Part shown: in pieces, positions 1 to 4,915 of the stretch
How positions within the stretch are numbered: the stretch's first letter is position 1
Layout: every line of letters begins with the position of its first letter
DNA from: Bacteroidales bacterium
Lineage (GTDB): Bacteria; Bacteroidota; Bacteroidia; Bacteroidales; DYOH01
NCBI GenBank assembly: GCA_030632545.1
Contig: DAOVUO010000248.1
Location: 1-5,120 of the forward strand
Reading direction: 5' to 3'
Length of the DNA: 5,120 bases
Translations under genes and position numbers: made by a program
Notes under the pieces: generated by a model
Told to the model about the DNA's origin: nothing
Databases searched by the model: none
What the model saw: the letters and a program-made list of their open reading frames with translations, nothing else

Positions 1-29
1 ACTTATTAAATGAAAAGTGTACCACTAGA

Positions 30-89
30 TTTATTACAGCCTCTGCTCAACACAATTGCTTTATTATAGCCTCAAGCGAACATGGGTTT
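30..89. repeat. two imperfect 30-bp direct repeats
   Basis: A block beginning tttattacagcctctgctca at 30 recurs 30 bp later (from 60) as tttattatagcctcaagcga. The shared core is tttatta-agcctc. The stretch lies next to the larger 42-bp repeat array. On the minus strand 30 bp is 10 codons, but that frame carries stops, so coding is not supported. The role is unknown; it may be a remnant of the same repeat-rich element. Confidence 0.5.
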
Positions 90-94
90 TTGTT

Positions 95-304
95 AAAAAT
101 CGTCCACAGTAACTGTATTTATACCTTTTGAGCTAAAAATGCCGTCTGCAGTCGCTGCATATGGCTTTCTGAACCGAAACAAGCCGTCTGCAGTGGCTGC
201 AGACGGCTTGTTGAGCTTGAAAATGCTATCTGCAGTCACTACATCTGGCTTGTTGAGCTTGAAAATGCTATCTGGGAGTCTCGGGATTGCCATATACGAC
301 CTCG
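95..304. repeat. 42-bp tandem repeat array, about five degenerate units
   Basis: The core tctgcagt occurs at 145, 187 and 229, with a related tctgggagt at 271 and a decayed version (acagt) at 106. Each step is exactly 42 bp. Units 3 and 4 also share ttgttgagcttgaaaatgc. Because 42 is a multiple of three and the units are near-palindromic, both strands stay open. The minus strand (293 down to 93, ATG) would encode a 66-residue peptide of 14-residue repeats around D-S/G-I/L-F-x4-P-x3-TA. The plus strand is open too. The symmetry explains both frames without coding, so this is called a repeat and not a gene. Repeats with CTGCAG cores are common between genes in Bacteroidota (general knowledge, not checked here). 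Confidence 0.85.
178..212. repeat. perfect 16-bp-arm hairpin in the central 42-bp unit
   Basis: The left arm (178-193, aacaagccgtctgcag) is exactly complementary to the right arm (197-212) around a 3-nt loop, tgg. The neighbouring units keep only part of the pairing: about 9 of 11 inner pairs in the unit at 142 and about 7 of 11 in the unit at 226. No T-run follows on either strand, so it is not a standard terminator. Confidence 0.85.
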
Positions 305-324
305 TAATAGTGAATCTTTTTGTT

Positions 325-362
325 TTTAGCAAAAGAGGTTTCGACAAGCTTCTTTTGCTAAA
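325..362. repeat. 17-bp-stem inverted repeat
   Basis: tttagcaaaaga (325-336) is perfectly complementary to tcttttgctaaa (351-362). Pairing continues inward through 341/346, with two G-U pairs if transcribed, leaving a 4-nt loop, cgac. A T-rich run lies before the left arm (316-327), but no T-run follows the structure on either strand. A terminator role is therefore not supported. It may mark the edge of the repeat region. Confidence 0.75.
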
Positions 363-535
363 TGAAATTAGTACACATGCTTACTTGTATGGATAAATTT
401 GTACATTTATAGTTTGGAATTATAAAAGCTGAACTTGAGAAAAAATCAAATGGAGTTAATGGTGAATGGCTCGCGCAGCCCAATAATAAATAATAATTAG
501 TAAATAATAAATCAAAAGGTGATTGGTGGAACTAC

Positions 536-771
536 CCCTAGCTCGGCGTAGATTAGCGATAGCGTATCTACGTCGAACAATAACGGTAGTTTTTAACTAC
601 CAAAATGCGATAGCATTTTTTTTATGTGGCAAAAAGATAGTATTTATAATAAAATTGTATTTGTGGTTTGAAATTACTTCGCTTAATATCAGACAAAAAA
701 GAGTGCTATCGCATAGTAATTGAAAACTACTGTGGTAATAAGTCGAAGTTACAAACTTCGCCTAGCTAGGG
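536..771. mobile_element. MITE-like non-coding element with nested inverted repeats
   Basis: The ends are inverted copies: ccctagctcggcg (536-548) against the complement of 759-771 matches 12 of 13. The inner arms atgcgatagca (605-615) and tgctatcgcat (704-714) are perfectly inverted. Between them, the tagtttttaacta region (587-599) pairs loosely with 715-730. Just inside each end is a local hairpin: 544-553/566-575 on the left and 744-750/754-760 on the right. These differ in sequence but occupy equivalent places. No transposase gene is present. No target-site duplication is visible: the flanks are gtggaactac on the left and aaaaaaaatg on the right. A small non-autonomous transposable element fits best; a structured RNA is an alternative. 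Confidence 0.6.
602..623 (+). terminator. terminator-like hairpin with T-run inside the MITE-like element
   Basis: aaaatgc (602-608) pairs with gcatttt (613-619) around the loop gata, and the T-run continues to 623. It follows directly after another hairpin, ggtagtt-ttt-aactacc (585-601). It has the shape of a rho-independent terminator for plus-strand transcripts, but no gene upstream needs one. The stem also forms part of the larger inverted repeat, so termination may be incidental. Confidence 0.4.
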
Positions 772-930
772 AAAAAAAATGACATTTCACGCAGTAGGCA
801 CACATCCTGTTCACAATTAGCAAGGAATTCTGATATAAAATTAGTATGATTTACATACACCAGAGCAATGCTGTTATAGAGTATAAACTAAAAAGTATTA
901 AGTGGAAATAACATCTTTTTAATTTTTTCG

Positions 931-938
931 TATATTTG
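931..938 (+). promoter_or_regulatory. possible Bacteroidota -7 promoter element (TATATTTG)
   Basis: TATATTTG matches the TAnnTTTG -7 consensus known for Bacteroidota sigma factors. No TTTG is seen at the expected -33 spacing; the sequence there is near aataacatc. The nearest candidate gene is far downstream. A chance match is likely in DNA this AT-rich. Confidence 0.2.
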
Positions 939-952
939 TCAATGGTTCGGTA

Positions 953-1034
953 AGATTTACTAAATTTACTGTTTCAAAACTGTATTCAGCTAGTTATAAG
1001 CAACATAGTAAATAAAATGGAATTTAGTAAATCT
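953..1034. repeat. 14-bp perfect inverted repeat with 54-nt spacer
   Basis: agatttactaaatt (953-966) is the exact reverse complement of aatttagtaaatct (1021-1034). The spacer has no reading frame of note. The arms are AT-rich, but 14 consecutive pairs is more than expected by chance at this distance. It could be the ends of a very small element or a structured leader. Confidence 0.55.
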
Positions 1035-1070
1035 ATGGATTTCAGTAGTTTATAAAAATTTAACGGCCTG

Positions 1071-1085
1071 TCCCGATTATCGGGG
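1071..1085. repeat. short cccg/cggg hairpin
   Basis: cccg (1072-1075) pairs with cggg (1081-1084) around attat, inside cctgtcccgattatcgggga. It stands out as GC-rich in an AT-rich background. I recall similar CCCGAT...ATCGGG palindromes scattered between genes in Bacteroidota genomes, but I could not check this. No T-run follows, so it is not a clear terminator. Confidence 0.35.
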
Positions 1086-1143
1086 AAGTATTATTTGTAA
1101 AACACCCAAATAAATAGCTTATGAAATATCAAATAATAGATAG

Positions 1144-1290
1144 ATGACAAAATGTAAGGCTGGTTATATTATAGTAGAGCTTGCTAAAATATTTTCAAAG
1201 CTTTATAAATCAATCACAATTGAGAATACATCTAAAAACACTTTAGGAAAAATTAATTATTCCAAACCAATTGTAAAAAAAGTAAATTAA
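1144..1290 (+). CDS. possible small hypothetical ORF (48 aa) or gene fragment
   Basis: An ATG at 1144 opens a 48-residue lysine-rich frame starting MTKCKAGYIIVELAKIFSKL and ending KKVN. I do not recognise it. It has no ribosome binding site, no signal peptide and no domain. Its end overlaps, in another frame, the open stretch from 1257 that becomes the next small ORF. The two could be halves of one frameshifted gene, with the shift between 1257 and 1290. It could equally be chance in an AT-rich intergenic region. Confidence 0.2.
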   Translation: MTKCKAGYIIVELAKIFSKLYKSITIENTSKNTLGKINYSKPIVKKVN

Positions 1291-1331
1291 ACAGCATTAA
1301 TAAAGTTTGTGATAATTTCTCTCACGGAAAT

Positions 1332-1484
1332 ATGCAACAGCTTGATGAATGTAATTTTATATCAAACGATACATTAAAAGAGATTGCAACTGACACATTG
1401 GATATTATTGAGTTTTTCGACAATATGCACAAAGAAAGTATAAAAGAACTTGTAAATCCAATAACAGCAGAAGCAACGGAGTAA
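1332..1484 (+). CDS. small acidic hypothetical protein upstream of hsdM (50 aa)
   Basis: An ATG at 1332 gives 50 residues, starting MQQLDECNFISNDTLKEIAT and ending ITAEATE, before a TAA at 1482-1484. That stop lies 10 nt before the hsdM ATG, spacing that would suit a co-transcribed leader gene. Composition is coding-like and acidic, with a likely amphipathic helix in the middle (about residues 14-41). The frame is open upstream without a start back to 1257, so this may be the C-terminal end of a broken gene whose front half is the 1144-1290 frame. No family is recognised and no catalytic motif is seen. It could be a small regulator or just a relic. Confidence 0.4.
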   Translation: MQQLDECNFISNDTLKEIATDTLDIIEFFDNMHKESIKELVNPITAEATE

Positions 1485-1494
1485 AATATAGAAT

Positions 1495-3489
1495 ATGACA
1501 AACGAACAATTAAAAAGATTAGAGACAGAATTGTGGGGAGCAGCTGATAATTTGCGTGCAAACTCTAAATTGACGGCAGCAGAATATAAAGACCCTGTTT
1601 TGGGATTAATCCTTTTACGCTATGCTCAAAATAAATTTGAAGAAGCAAAAATACAGATAGAAAAGGACTTACCAATAAACCCACGAACCAAACAAAAAAG
1701 AAAAGTTACCAAAAACGACTTTATCGGTGCTGGTGCAATGTACTTGCAAGACAAATCGCAGTTTGACTATTTGGTAAACCTACCCGAAAGCCAAGACATT
1801 GCAGATGCAGTAAACAATGCCATGCGATTAATTGAAACAGACGACAAAGACCTTGAAGGGATTTTACCAAAGAACTATCAAGAATTTGATGCTGAGTTAT
1901 TACGTTCGCTTATTCGTGTTTTTAATAAAGATGCCGTAAAAAACATTGGTGGCGATGTCTTTGGTCGGATTTATGAATTTTTTCTGATGAAATTCTCAAT
2001 GAGTGGTGCAGGTGCTCAGGAAGGTGGCGAGTTTTTTACACCACCTTCGTTAGTGCAAATGATTGTAAACTTTATTGAACCCGACCACGGAATTATTCAC
2101 GACCCCGCTTGTGGTTCGGGCGGTATGTTTGTGCAAACAGGACATTTTATTCTAAGCAAAACCAATAAACAAGTAAACGAAGCCATTACGGTTTACGGTA
2201 CCGAACTAAAATCGAACAATGTGCGATTGGCAAAAATGAACCTTGCCATACACGGTATTGAAGGAAAAATAATTGAGGAAAACAGCTTTTATAGCAATCC
2301 GCACAAGCTAATAGGCAAGTGCGATTTTGTAATGGCCAATCCGCCTTTTAATGTAAAACAAGTTGATAAAGCAAAAGACTATGTAAAAAAAGACTCTCGT
2401 TTGCCTTTTGGCCTGCCAAAAGCCGATAATGGCAACTATTTGTGGATACAGTATTTCAACTCGTACCTGAACGAAAAAGGACGTGCAGGTTTTGTTATGG
2501 CAAGTTCGGCTACCGATGCTGGAAATTCCGAAAAGCTAATACGCCAACAACTCATAGAAACTGAAAATGTAGATGTGATTGTTTCGGTAGGGAACAACTT
2601 TTTTTATACCCGCTCATTGCCTTGCCATTTATGGTTTCTTGACAAGGGAAAACCACTGGCAAATAAAAATAAAATTTTGATGCTTGATGCCCGTAACACT
2701 TACCGTGTAGTAAATACTACTATTAACGATTTTTCTGCTGGGCAACTACTAAACCTCACAACTATTGTTCAGCTTTACAGAGGAAATGCCGAAGCTATTA
2801 CCACTGCCGAAACAGAACACAAAAAAGCATTAACAGAACAATTTGAAACCATAAACGAGCATTATAAAACACTGGCAAGCGATTTAAAGAAATTGTCAAG
2901 TGAATTGAAAAATGAGGATTTGGTAATTCCTAAAAGTATTGATTTTAATAAATTTGAAAATCCAGAACAAGCAAAAGAAATTTTTAATACTTTTGAAAAA
3001 CCAGCACCAAAAGTTATTGAGTTTATAAAAGAATTGGAAGCAGAAATTGCAAAAGTTGCAAAGCAAGTTGCAGATAAACTTGCCCTGAGCGAAGTCGAAG
3101 GGAAGATAGAAAAGAAAGCGGCAACTGCCAAAATGAAGCCTTTTAAAGACAAGTTGAACAAACTAAACAAAACTTTAAAAGCTTACCAAAGCGAAACAGC
3201 CGAATTTTTGAAAGAAGCAAGACAACGCATTGGCGATTGGGAAAAACTTTTAGAATGGTTTCCAGATAATAAATACCTTGATGTAGAAGGACTTTGTAAA
3301 ATAGCTGACCTTGAAGAAATAAAAGAAAATGACTATTCGCTAACGCCAGGGCGATATGTGGGATATAGCATTAAAATTGACGAAGATTTTGACTACAAAG
3401 CCCGAATGAACGAAATACACAGCGAATTAGCAACTCTCAACACCGAAGCCAACGATTTGATGACGCAAATACAAAGCGTAAAATTATAA
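1495..3489 (+). CDS. hsdM: type I restriction-modification system DNA methyltransferase subunit M
   Basis: This is the 664-residue modification subunit of a type I R-M system. The family uses S-adenosylmethionine to methylate adenine at N6 and assembles as M2S with HsdS, which supplies sequence specificity. Visible features: an N-terminal helical HsdM domain (LWGAADNLR near 13-21, LGLILLRYA near 36-44); GGEFFTP at 177-183 (motif X region); DPACGSGG at 203-210 (motif I, SAM binding); NPPF at 282-285 (motif IV, catalytic); and a C-terminal PGRYVGY at 618-624. All key residues are intact. It is longer than the roughly 500-540 residues of classical HsdM because of a charged, coiled-coil-rich stretch at about 435-580. 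The start follows a spacer without a Shine-Dalgarno motif, usual for Bacteroidota. The stop overlaps the next gene's ATG (TAATG), implying coupled translation. No hsdS or hsdR lies within the window. Confidence 0.95.
   Translation: MTNEQLKRLETELWGAADNLRANSKLTAAEYKDPVLGLILLRYAQNKFEEAKIQIEKDLPINPRTKQKRKVTKNDFIGAGAMYLQDKSQFDYLVNLPESQDIADAVNNAMRLIETDDKDLEGILPKNYQEFDAELLRSLIRVFNKDAVKNIGGDVFGRIYEFFLMKFSMSGAGAQEGGEFFTPPSLVQMIVNFIEPDHGIIHDPACGSGGMFVQTGHFILSKTNKQVNEAITVYGTELKSNNVRLAKMNLAIHGIEGKIIEENSFYSNPHKLIGKCDFVMANPPFNVKQVDKAKDYVKKDSRLPFGLPKADNGNYLWIQYFNSYLNEKGRAGFVMASSATDAGNSEKLIRQQLIETENVDVIVSVGNNFFYTRSLPCHLWFLDKGKPLANKNKILMLDARNTYRVVNTTINDFSAGQLLNLTTIVQLYRGNAEAITTAETEHKKALTEQFETINEHYKTLASDLKKLSSELKNEDLVIPKSIDFNKFENPEQAKEIFNTFEKPAPKVIEFIKELEAEIAKVAKQVADKLALSEVEGKIEKKAATAKMKPFKDKLNKLNKTLKAYQSETAEFLKEARQRIGDWEKLLEWFPDNKYLDVEGLCKIADLEEIKENDYSLTPGRYVGYSIKIDEDFDYKARMNEIHSELATLNTEANDLMTQIQSVKL
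3083..3102. repeat. dispersed-type repeat inside hsdM, read in frame
   Basis: CCCTGAGCGAAGTCGAAGGG lies inside the hsdM coding sequence and contributes to residues LALSEVEGKI (529-538). From memory this is a very common interspersed repeat in Bacteroidota genomes; I could not verify this here. The ends ccct/aggg can pair. It is unusually GC-rich against the AAA/GAA-rich codons around it. It sits in the long coiled-coil region, where an in-frame insertion would be tolerated. Confidence 0.6.
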
Positions 3490-3520
3490 TGGAAGAACAA
3501 AATAAAATAGAAATATATCA
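3462..3520 (+). repeat. hsdM-tail / rhuM-start direct repeat, copy 1 (original context)
   Basis: This 59-bp block spans the last codons of hsdM (TQIQSVKL, stop) and the first 32 bases of rhuM copy 1. It recurs at 3999-4057 and 4916-4974. Only here is the hsdM part attached to hsdM, so this is taken as the parental junction. Confidence 0.9.
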
Positions 3521-3998
3521 GCTTAAAGACAAACAAACTGTTGTTAAAGTTCAGTTTGAGCAGGAAACTGTTTGGCTTAATCGACATCAATTAGCTACAC
3601 TTTTTGACAGAGATGTTAAAACCATTGGTAAGCATATTAACAATGTGTTTAAAGAAGGTGAATTAGAAAAAGAAGTGGTTGTCGCAAAAATTGCGACAAC
3701 CACTCAACATGGTGCTATAGAAGGAAAAACTCAAACAAAAAATATTGAGTACTACAACCTCGACGTAATAATTTCCGTAGGCTACCGTGTAAAATCTCAA
3801 CAAGGTACACAATTTAGAATTTGGGCAACTCAACGCCTAAAAGATTTTTTGGTAAAAGGCTATGCCATTAACGAAAAACGCCTACACGAAAAACAACAAG
3901 AAGTACTGCACCTAAAAACAGGAATACAAATACTTAGCCGTGCCATTGAAGCAAAAAATGAAAATAACGAAAACGAAATACTAAATATTTTTAAATAG
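3489..3998 (+). CDS. RhuM-family protein, N-terminal part only (array copy 1)
   Basis: This 169-residue protein matches the N-terminal half of the RhuM ('virulence protein RhuM', first named from Salmonella SPI-3) family. Residues about 27-59 look like a winged helix-turn-helix, with QLATLFDRDVKTIGKHINNV as the helix pair. Residues 88-132 are the family hallmark (YYNLDVIISVGYRV...GTQFRIWATQRL...KGYAINEKRL). Full family members, as I recall them, continue for another 150 or so residues. This one stops at NEILNIFK, just before a repeated hsdM-tail relic, so it appears truncated at a recombination junction. The ATG overlaps the hsdM stop. Nucleotides 3674-3704 form a perfect palindrome. The biochemical role of RhuM proteins is not well defined; DNA binding is inferred. 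Confidence 0.85.
   Translation: MEEQNKIEIYQLKDKQTVVKVQFEQETVWLNRHQLATLFDRDVKTIGKHINNVFKEGELEKEVVVAKIATTTQHGAIEGKTQTKNIEYYNLDVIISVGYRVKSQQGTQFRIWATQRLKDFLVKGYAINEKRLHEKQQEVLHLKTGIQILSRAIEAKNENNENEILNIFK
3674..3704. promoter_or_regulatory. perfect 14-bp-arm palindrome within rhuM copy 1 (candidate operator)
   Basis: agtggttgtcgcaa (3674-3687) and ttgcgacaaccact (3691-3704) are exact reverse complements around aaa. It encodes residues 63-72 (VVVAKIATTT), just after the predicted DNA-binding helices. The centre, 3689, is the third base of codon 67. The palindrome is certain. A role as protein-binding site, mRNA hairpin or recombination site is inferred. Confidence 0.7.
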
Positions 3999-4057
3999 GA
4001 CTCAAATACAGAGCGTAAAATTATAATGGAAGAACAAAATAAAATAGAAATATATCA
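3999..4057 (+). repeat. hsdM-tail / rhuM-start direct repeat, copy 2 (hsdM relic)
   Basis: This is a second copy of the block at 3462-3520, 537 bp downstream. Positions 4000-4026 still spell the last hsdM codons and stop (TQIQSVKL) with no attached hsdM body. The two differences from hsdM, acg to act and caa to cag, are both third-position and silent. Homology begins right after the TAG of rhuM copy 1 (3996-3998), which marks the junction. The TAATG arrangement is retained. Confidence 0.9.
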
Positions 4058-4424
4058 AAGTGAGAATAAACAAACTATTGTTGAAGTTAAATTTGAACAA
4101 GAAACAATTTGGCTTTCTCAGAAACAAATGGCACATTTATTTGAAAAGGACAGTGATACAATTGGACTTCACTTGAAAAACATCTATAAATCAGAAGAAT
4201 TAGATGAGTTTTCAACTACCGAGCTTTTCTCGGTAGTTCAAAAAGAAGGAAAAAGAAGTATAAAAAGGAATGTTAAGTTTTATAATTTAGATGCGATTAT
4301 TTCAGTAGGGTATAGAGTAAACTCAATTAGAGGCACACAATTTAGAATATGGGCAACACAACGCCTAACAGATTTTTTGGTAAAAGGCTATGCCATTAAC
4401 GAAAAAATAAAGAAAGCAGCATAA
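4026..4424 (+). CDS. RhuM-family protein, short form (array copy 2)
   Basis: This 132-residue paralogue begins with the same first ten residues as copy 1 (MEEQNKIEIY) and then diverges in the predicted winged-helix part (QMAHLFEKDSDTIGLHLKNI). The core YNLDAIISVGYRVNS...GTQFRIWATQRL returns near residues 86-114. It ends at INEKIKKAA, so it lacks both the EKRLHEKQQEVLHL tail of copies 1 and 3 and the family's C-terminal half. The ATG lies 27 nt after copy 1 and overlaps the TAA of the hsdM-tail relic. Its own TAA overlaps the ATG of copy 3, so the two are probably translationally coupled. A different perfect palindrome lies at 4214-4238. It could be a functional small regulator or a truncated remnant; the frame is clean. 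Confidence 0.8.
   Translation: MEEQNKIEIYQSENKQTIVEVKFEQETIWLSQKQMAHLFEKDSDTIGLHLKNIYKSEELDEFSTTELFSVVQKEGKRSIKRNVKFYNLDAIISVGYRVNSIRGTQFRIWATQRLTDFLVKGYAINEKIKKAA
4214..4238. promoter_or_regulatory. perfect 10-bp-arm palindrome within rhuM copy 2 (candidate operator)
   Basis: aactaccgag (4214-4223) and ctcggtagtt (4229-4238) are exact reverse complements around ctttt. After one mismatch, pairing resumes for four more T-A pairs (4209-4212 with 4240-4243). It encodes residues 63-71. The centre, 4226, is the third base of codon 67, the same aligned base as in copy 1, although the sequence is unrelated. The functional role is inferred. Confidence 0.65.
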
Positions 4425-4915
4425 TGAACAAAATTGTAATTTATTCAGATTCAGCAAATAATATTGAAGTAAATATATCGTATGAAAAAAATACATTTTG
4501 GTTAAGCCTATCTCAAATTAGTGTCTTGTTTGAGAGAGACAAGTCTGTAATCTCAAGACATATAAAAAAGATATTCAAAGATGGGGAATTAAGCGAGGAA
4601 GCAACTGTTGCAAAAAATGCAACAGTTCAACCTGAAGGAAAAAGGACAATTACTCGCCAAATTGAATATTATAACTTAGATGTAATTATTTCAGTAGGGT
4701 ATAGAGTAAACTCAATTAGAGGCACACAATTCCGTATTTGGGCAACTCAACGCCTAAAAGATTTTTTGGTAAAAGGTTATGCCATTAACGAAAAACGCTT
4801 ACACGAAAAACAACAAGAAGTACTGCACCTAAAAACCGGAATACAAATACTTAGCCGTGCCATTGAAGCAAAAAATGAAAATAAGGAAAACGAAATACTA
4901 AATATTTTTAAATAG
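4424..4915 (+). CDS. RhuM-family protein, N-terminal part only (array copy 3)
   Basis: This 163-residue paralogue has a start unlike the others (MNKIVIYSDS), three residues shorter before the shared WL. Its winged-helix segment is a third version (QISVLFERDKSVISRHIKKI). Its middle is nearly identical to copy 2: 47 identical bp at 4685-4731 against 4296-4342. Its last ~180 bp are nearly identical to copy 1, with about four substitutions, so the gene is a mosaic. It ends at the same NEILNIFK stop as copy 1, followed by another hsdM-tail relic. The ATG overlaps the stop of copy 2. A perfect palindrome sits at 4603-4627. As with copy 1, the family's C-terminal half is missing. Confidence 0.85.
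   Translation: MNKIVIYSDSANNIEVNISYEKNTFWLSLSQISVLFERDKSVISRHIKKIFKDGELSEEATVAKNATVQPEGKRTITRQIEYYNLDVIISVGYRVNSIRGTQFRIWATQRLKDFLVKGYAINEKRLHEKQQEVLHLKTGIQILSRAIEAKNENKENEILNIFK
4603..4627. promoter_or_regulatory. perfect 10-bp-arm palindrome within rhuM copy 3 (candidate operator)
   Basis: aactgttgca (4603-4612) and tgcaacagtt (4618-4627) are exact reverse complements around aaaaa. It encodes TVAKNATV (residues 61-68). The centre, 4615, is the third base of codon 64, which aligns with codon 67 of copies 1 and 2 because this protein is three residues shorter upstream. The role is inferred. Confidence 0.65.

Larger units (their letters stand above)
772..1143. other. gene-free intergenic stretch
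   Basis: Stops are frequent in all frames and I see no RNA gene. The stretch contains an isolated TATATTTG, a long inverted repeat (953-1034), and a short GC-rich hairpin near 1072-1084; each is listed separately. With the repeats upstream, this makes about 1.1 kb of apparently non-coding, repeat-rich DNA before the restriction-modification genes. That pattern is typical of an insertion or decay zone at a variable locus. Confidence 0.6.

Noticed and set aside
93..347. Minus-strand frame of 84 residues over the 42-bp repeats
   Set aside because: The longest version starts at TTG and the openness follows from repeat symmetry and a period divisible by three. No recognisable domain.
139..396. 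Plus-strand frame of 85 residues over the same repeats
   Set aside because: It mirrors the opposite-strand frame. Both cannot be explained by coding, and the repeat explains both.
420..500. Short frame reading KAELEKKSNGVNGEWLAQPNNK before a TAA
   Set aside because: About 24 codons with no start codon and no recognisable family; could be a tiny gene fragment but not supportable.
523..723. Plus-strand frame of 66 residues through the MITE-like element
   Set aside because: It starts at a non-ATG codon and runs through nested inverted repeats. The structure accounts for the sequence better than coding does.
1322..1561. Minus-strand hydrophobic frame over the hsdM start
   Set aside because: It overlaps the certain 5' end of hsdM and the small upstream ORF; hydrophobic residues arise from reading AT-rich codons backwards.
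2862..3170. Minus-strand frame of 102 residues within hsdM
   Set aside because: It is antisense to the lysine/glutamate-rich coiled-coil codons, which read as Phe/Leu/Ser; a shadow.
3393..3590. Minus-strand frame across the hsdM/rhuM junction
   Set aside because: It is antisense to two well-supported genes, with no motif.
585..4238. Shared ggtagtt/aactacc arms in the MITE hairpin (585-601) and the copy 2 palindrome (4214-4238)
   Set aside because: The arms are in opposite order around the loop and only seven bases match; treated as coincidence.
3674..4627. Palindromes as invertible phase-variation sites
   Set aside because: The spacers are only 3-5 nt, so inversion between arms would change almost nothing. 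Binding or hairpin roles are more sensible.
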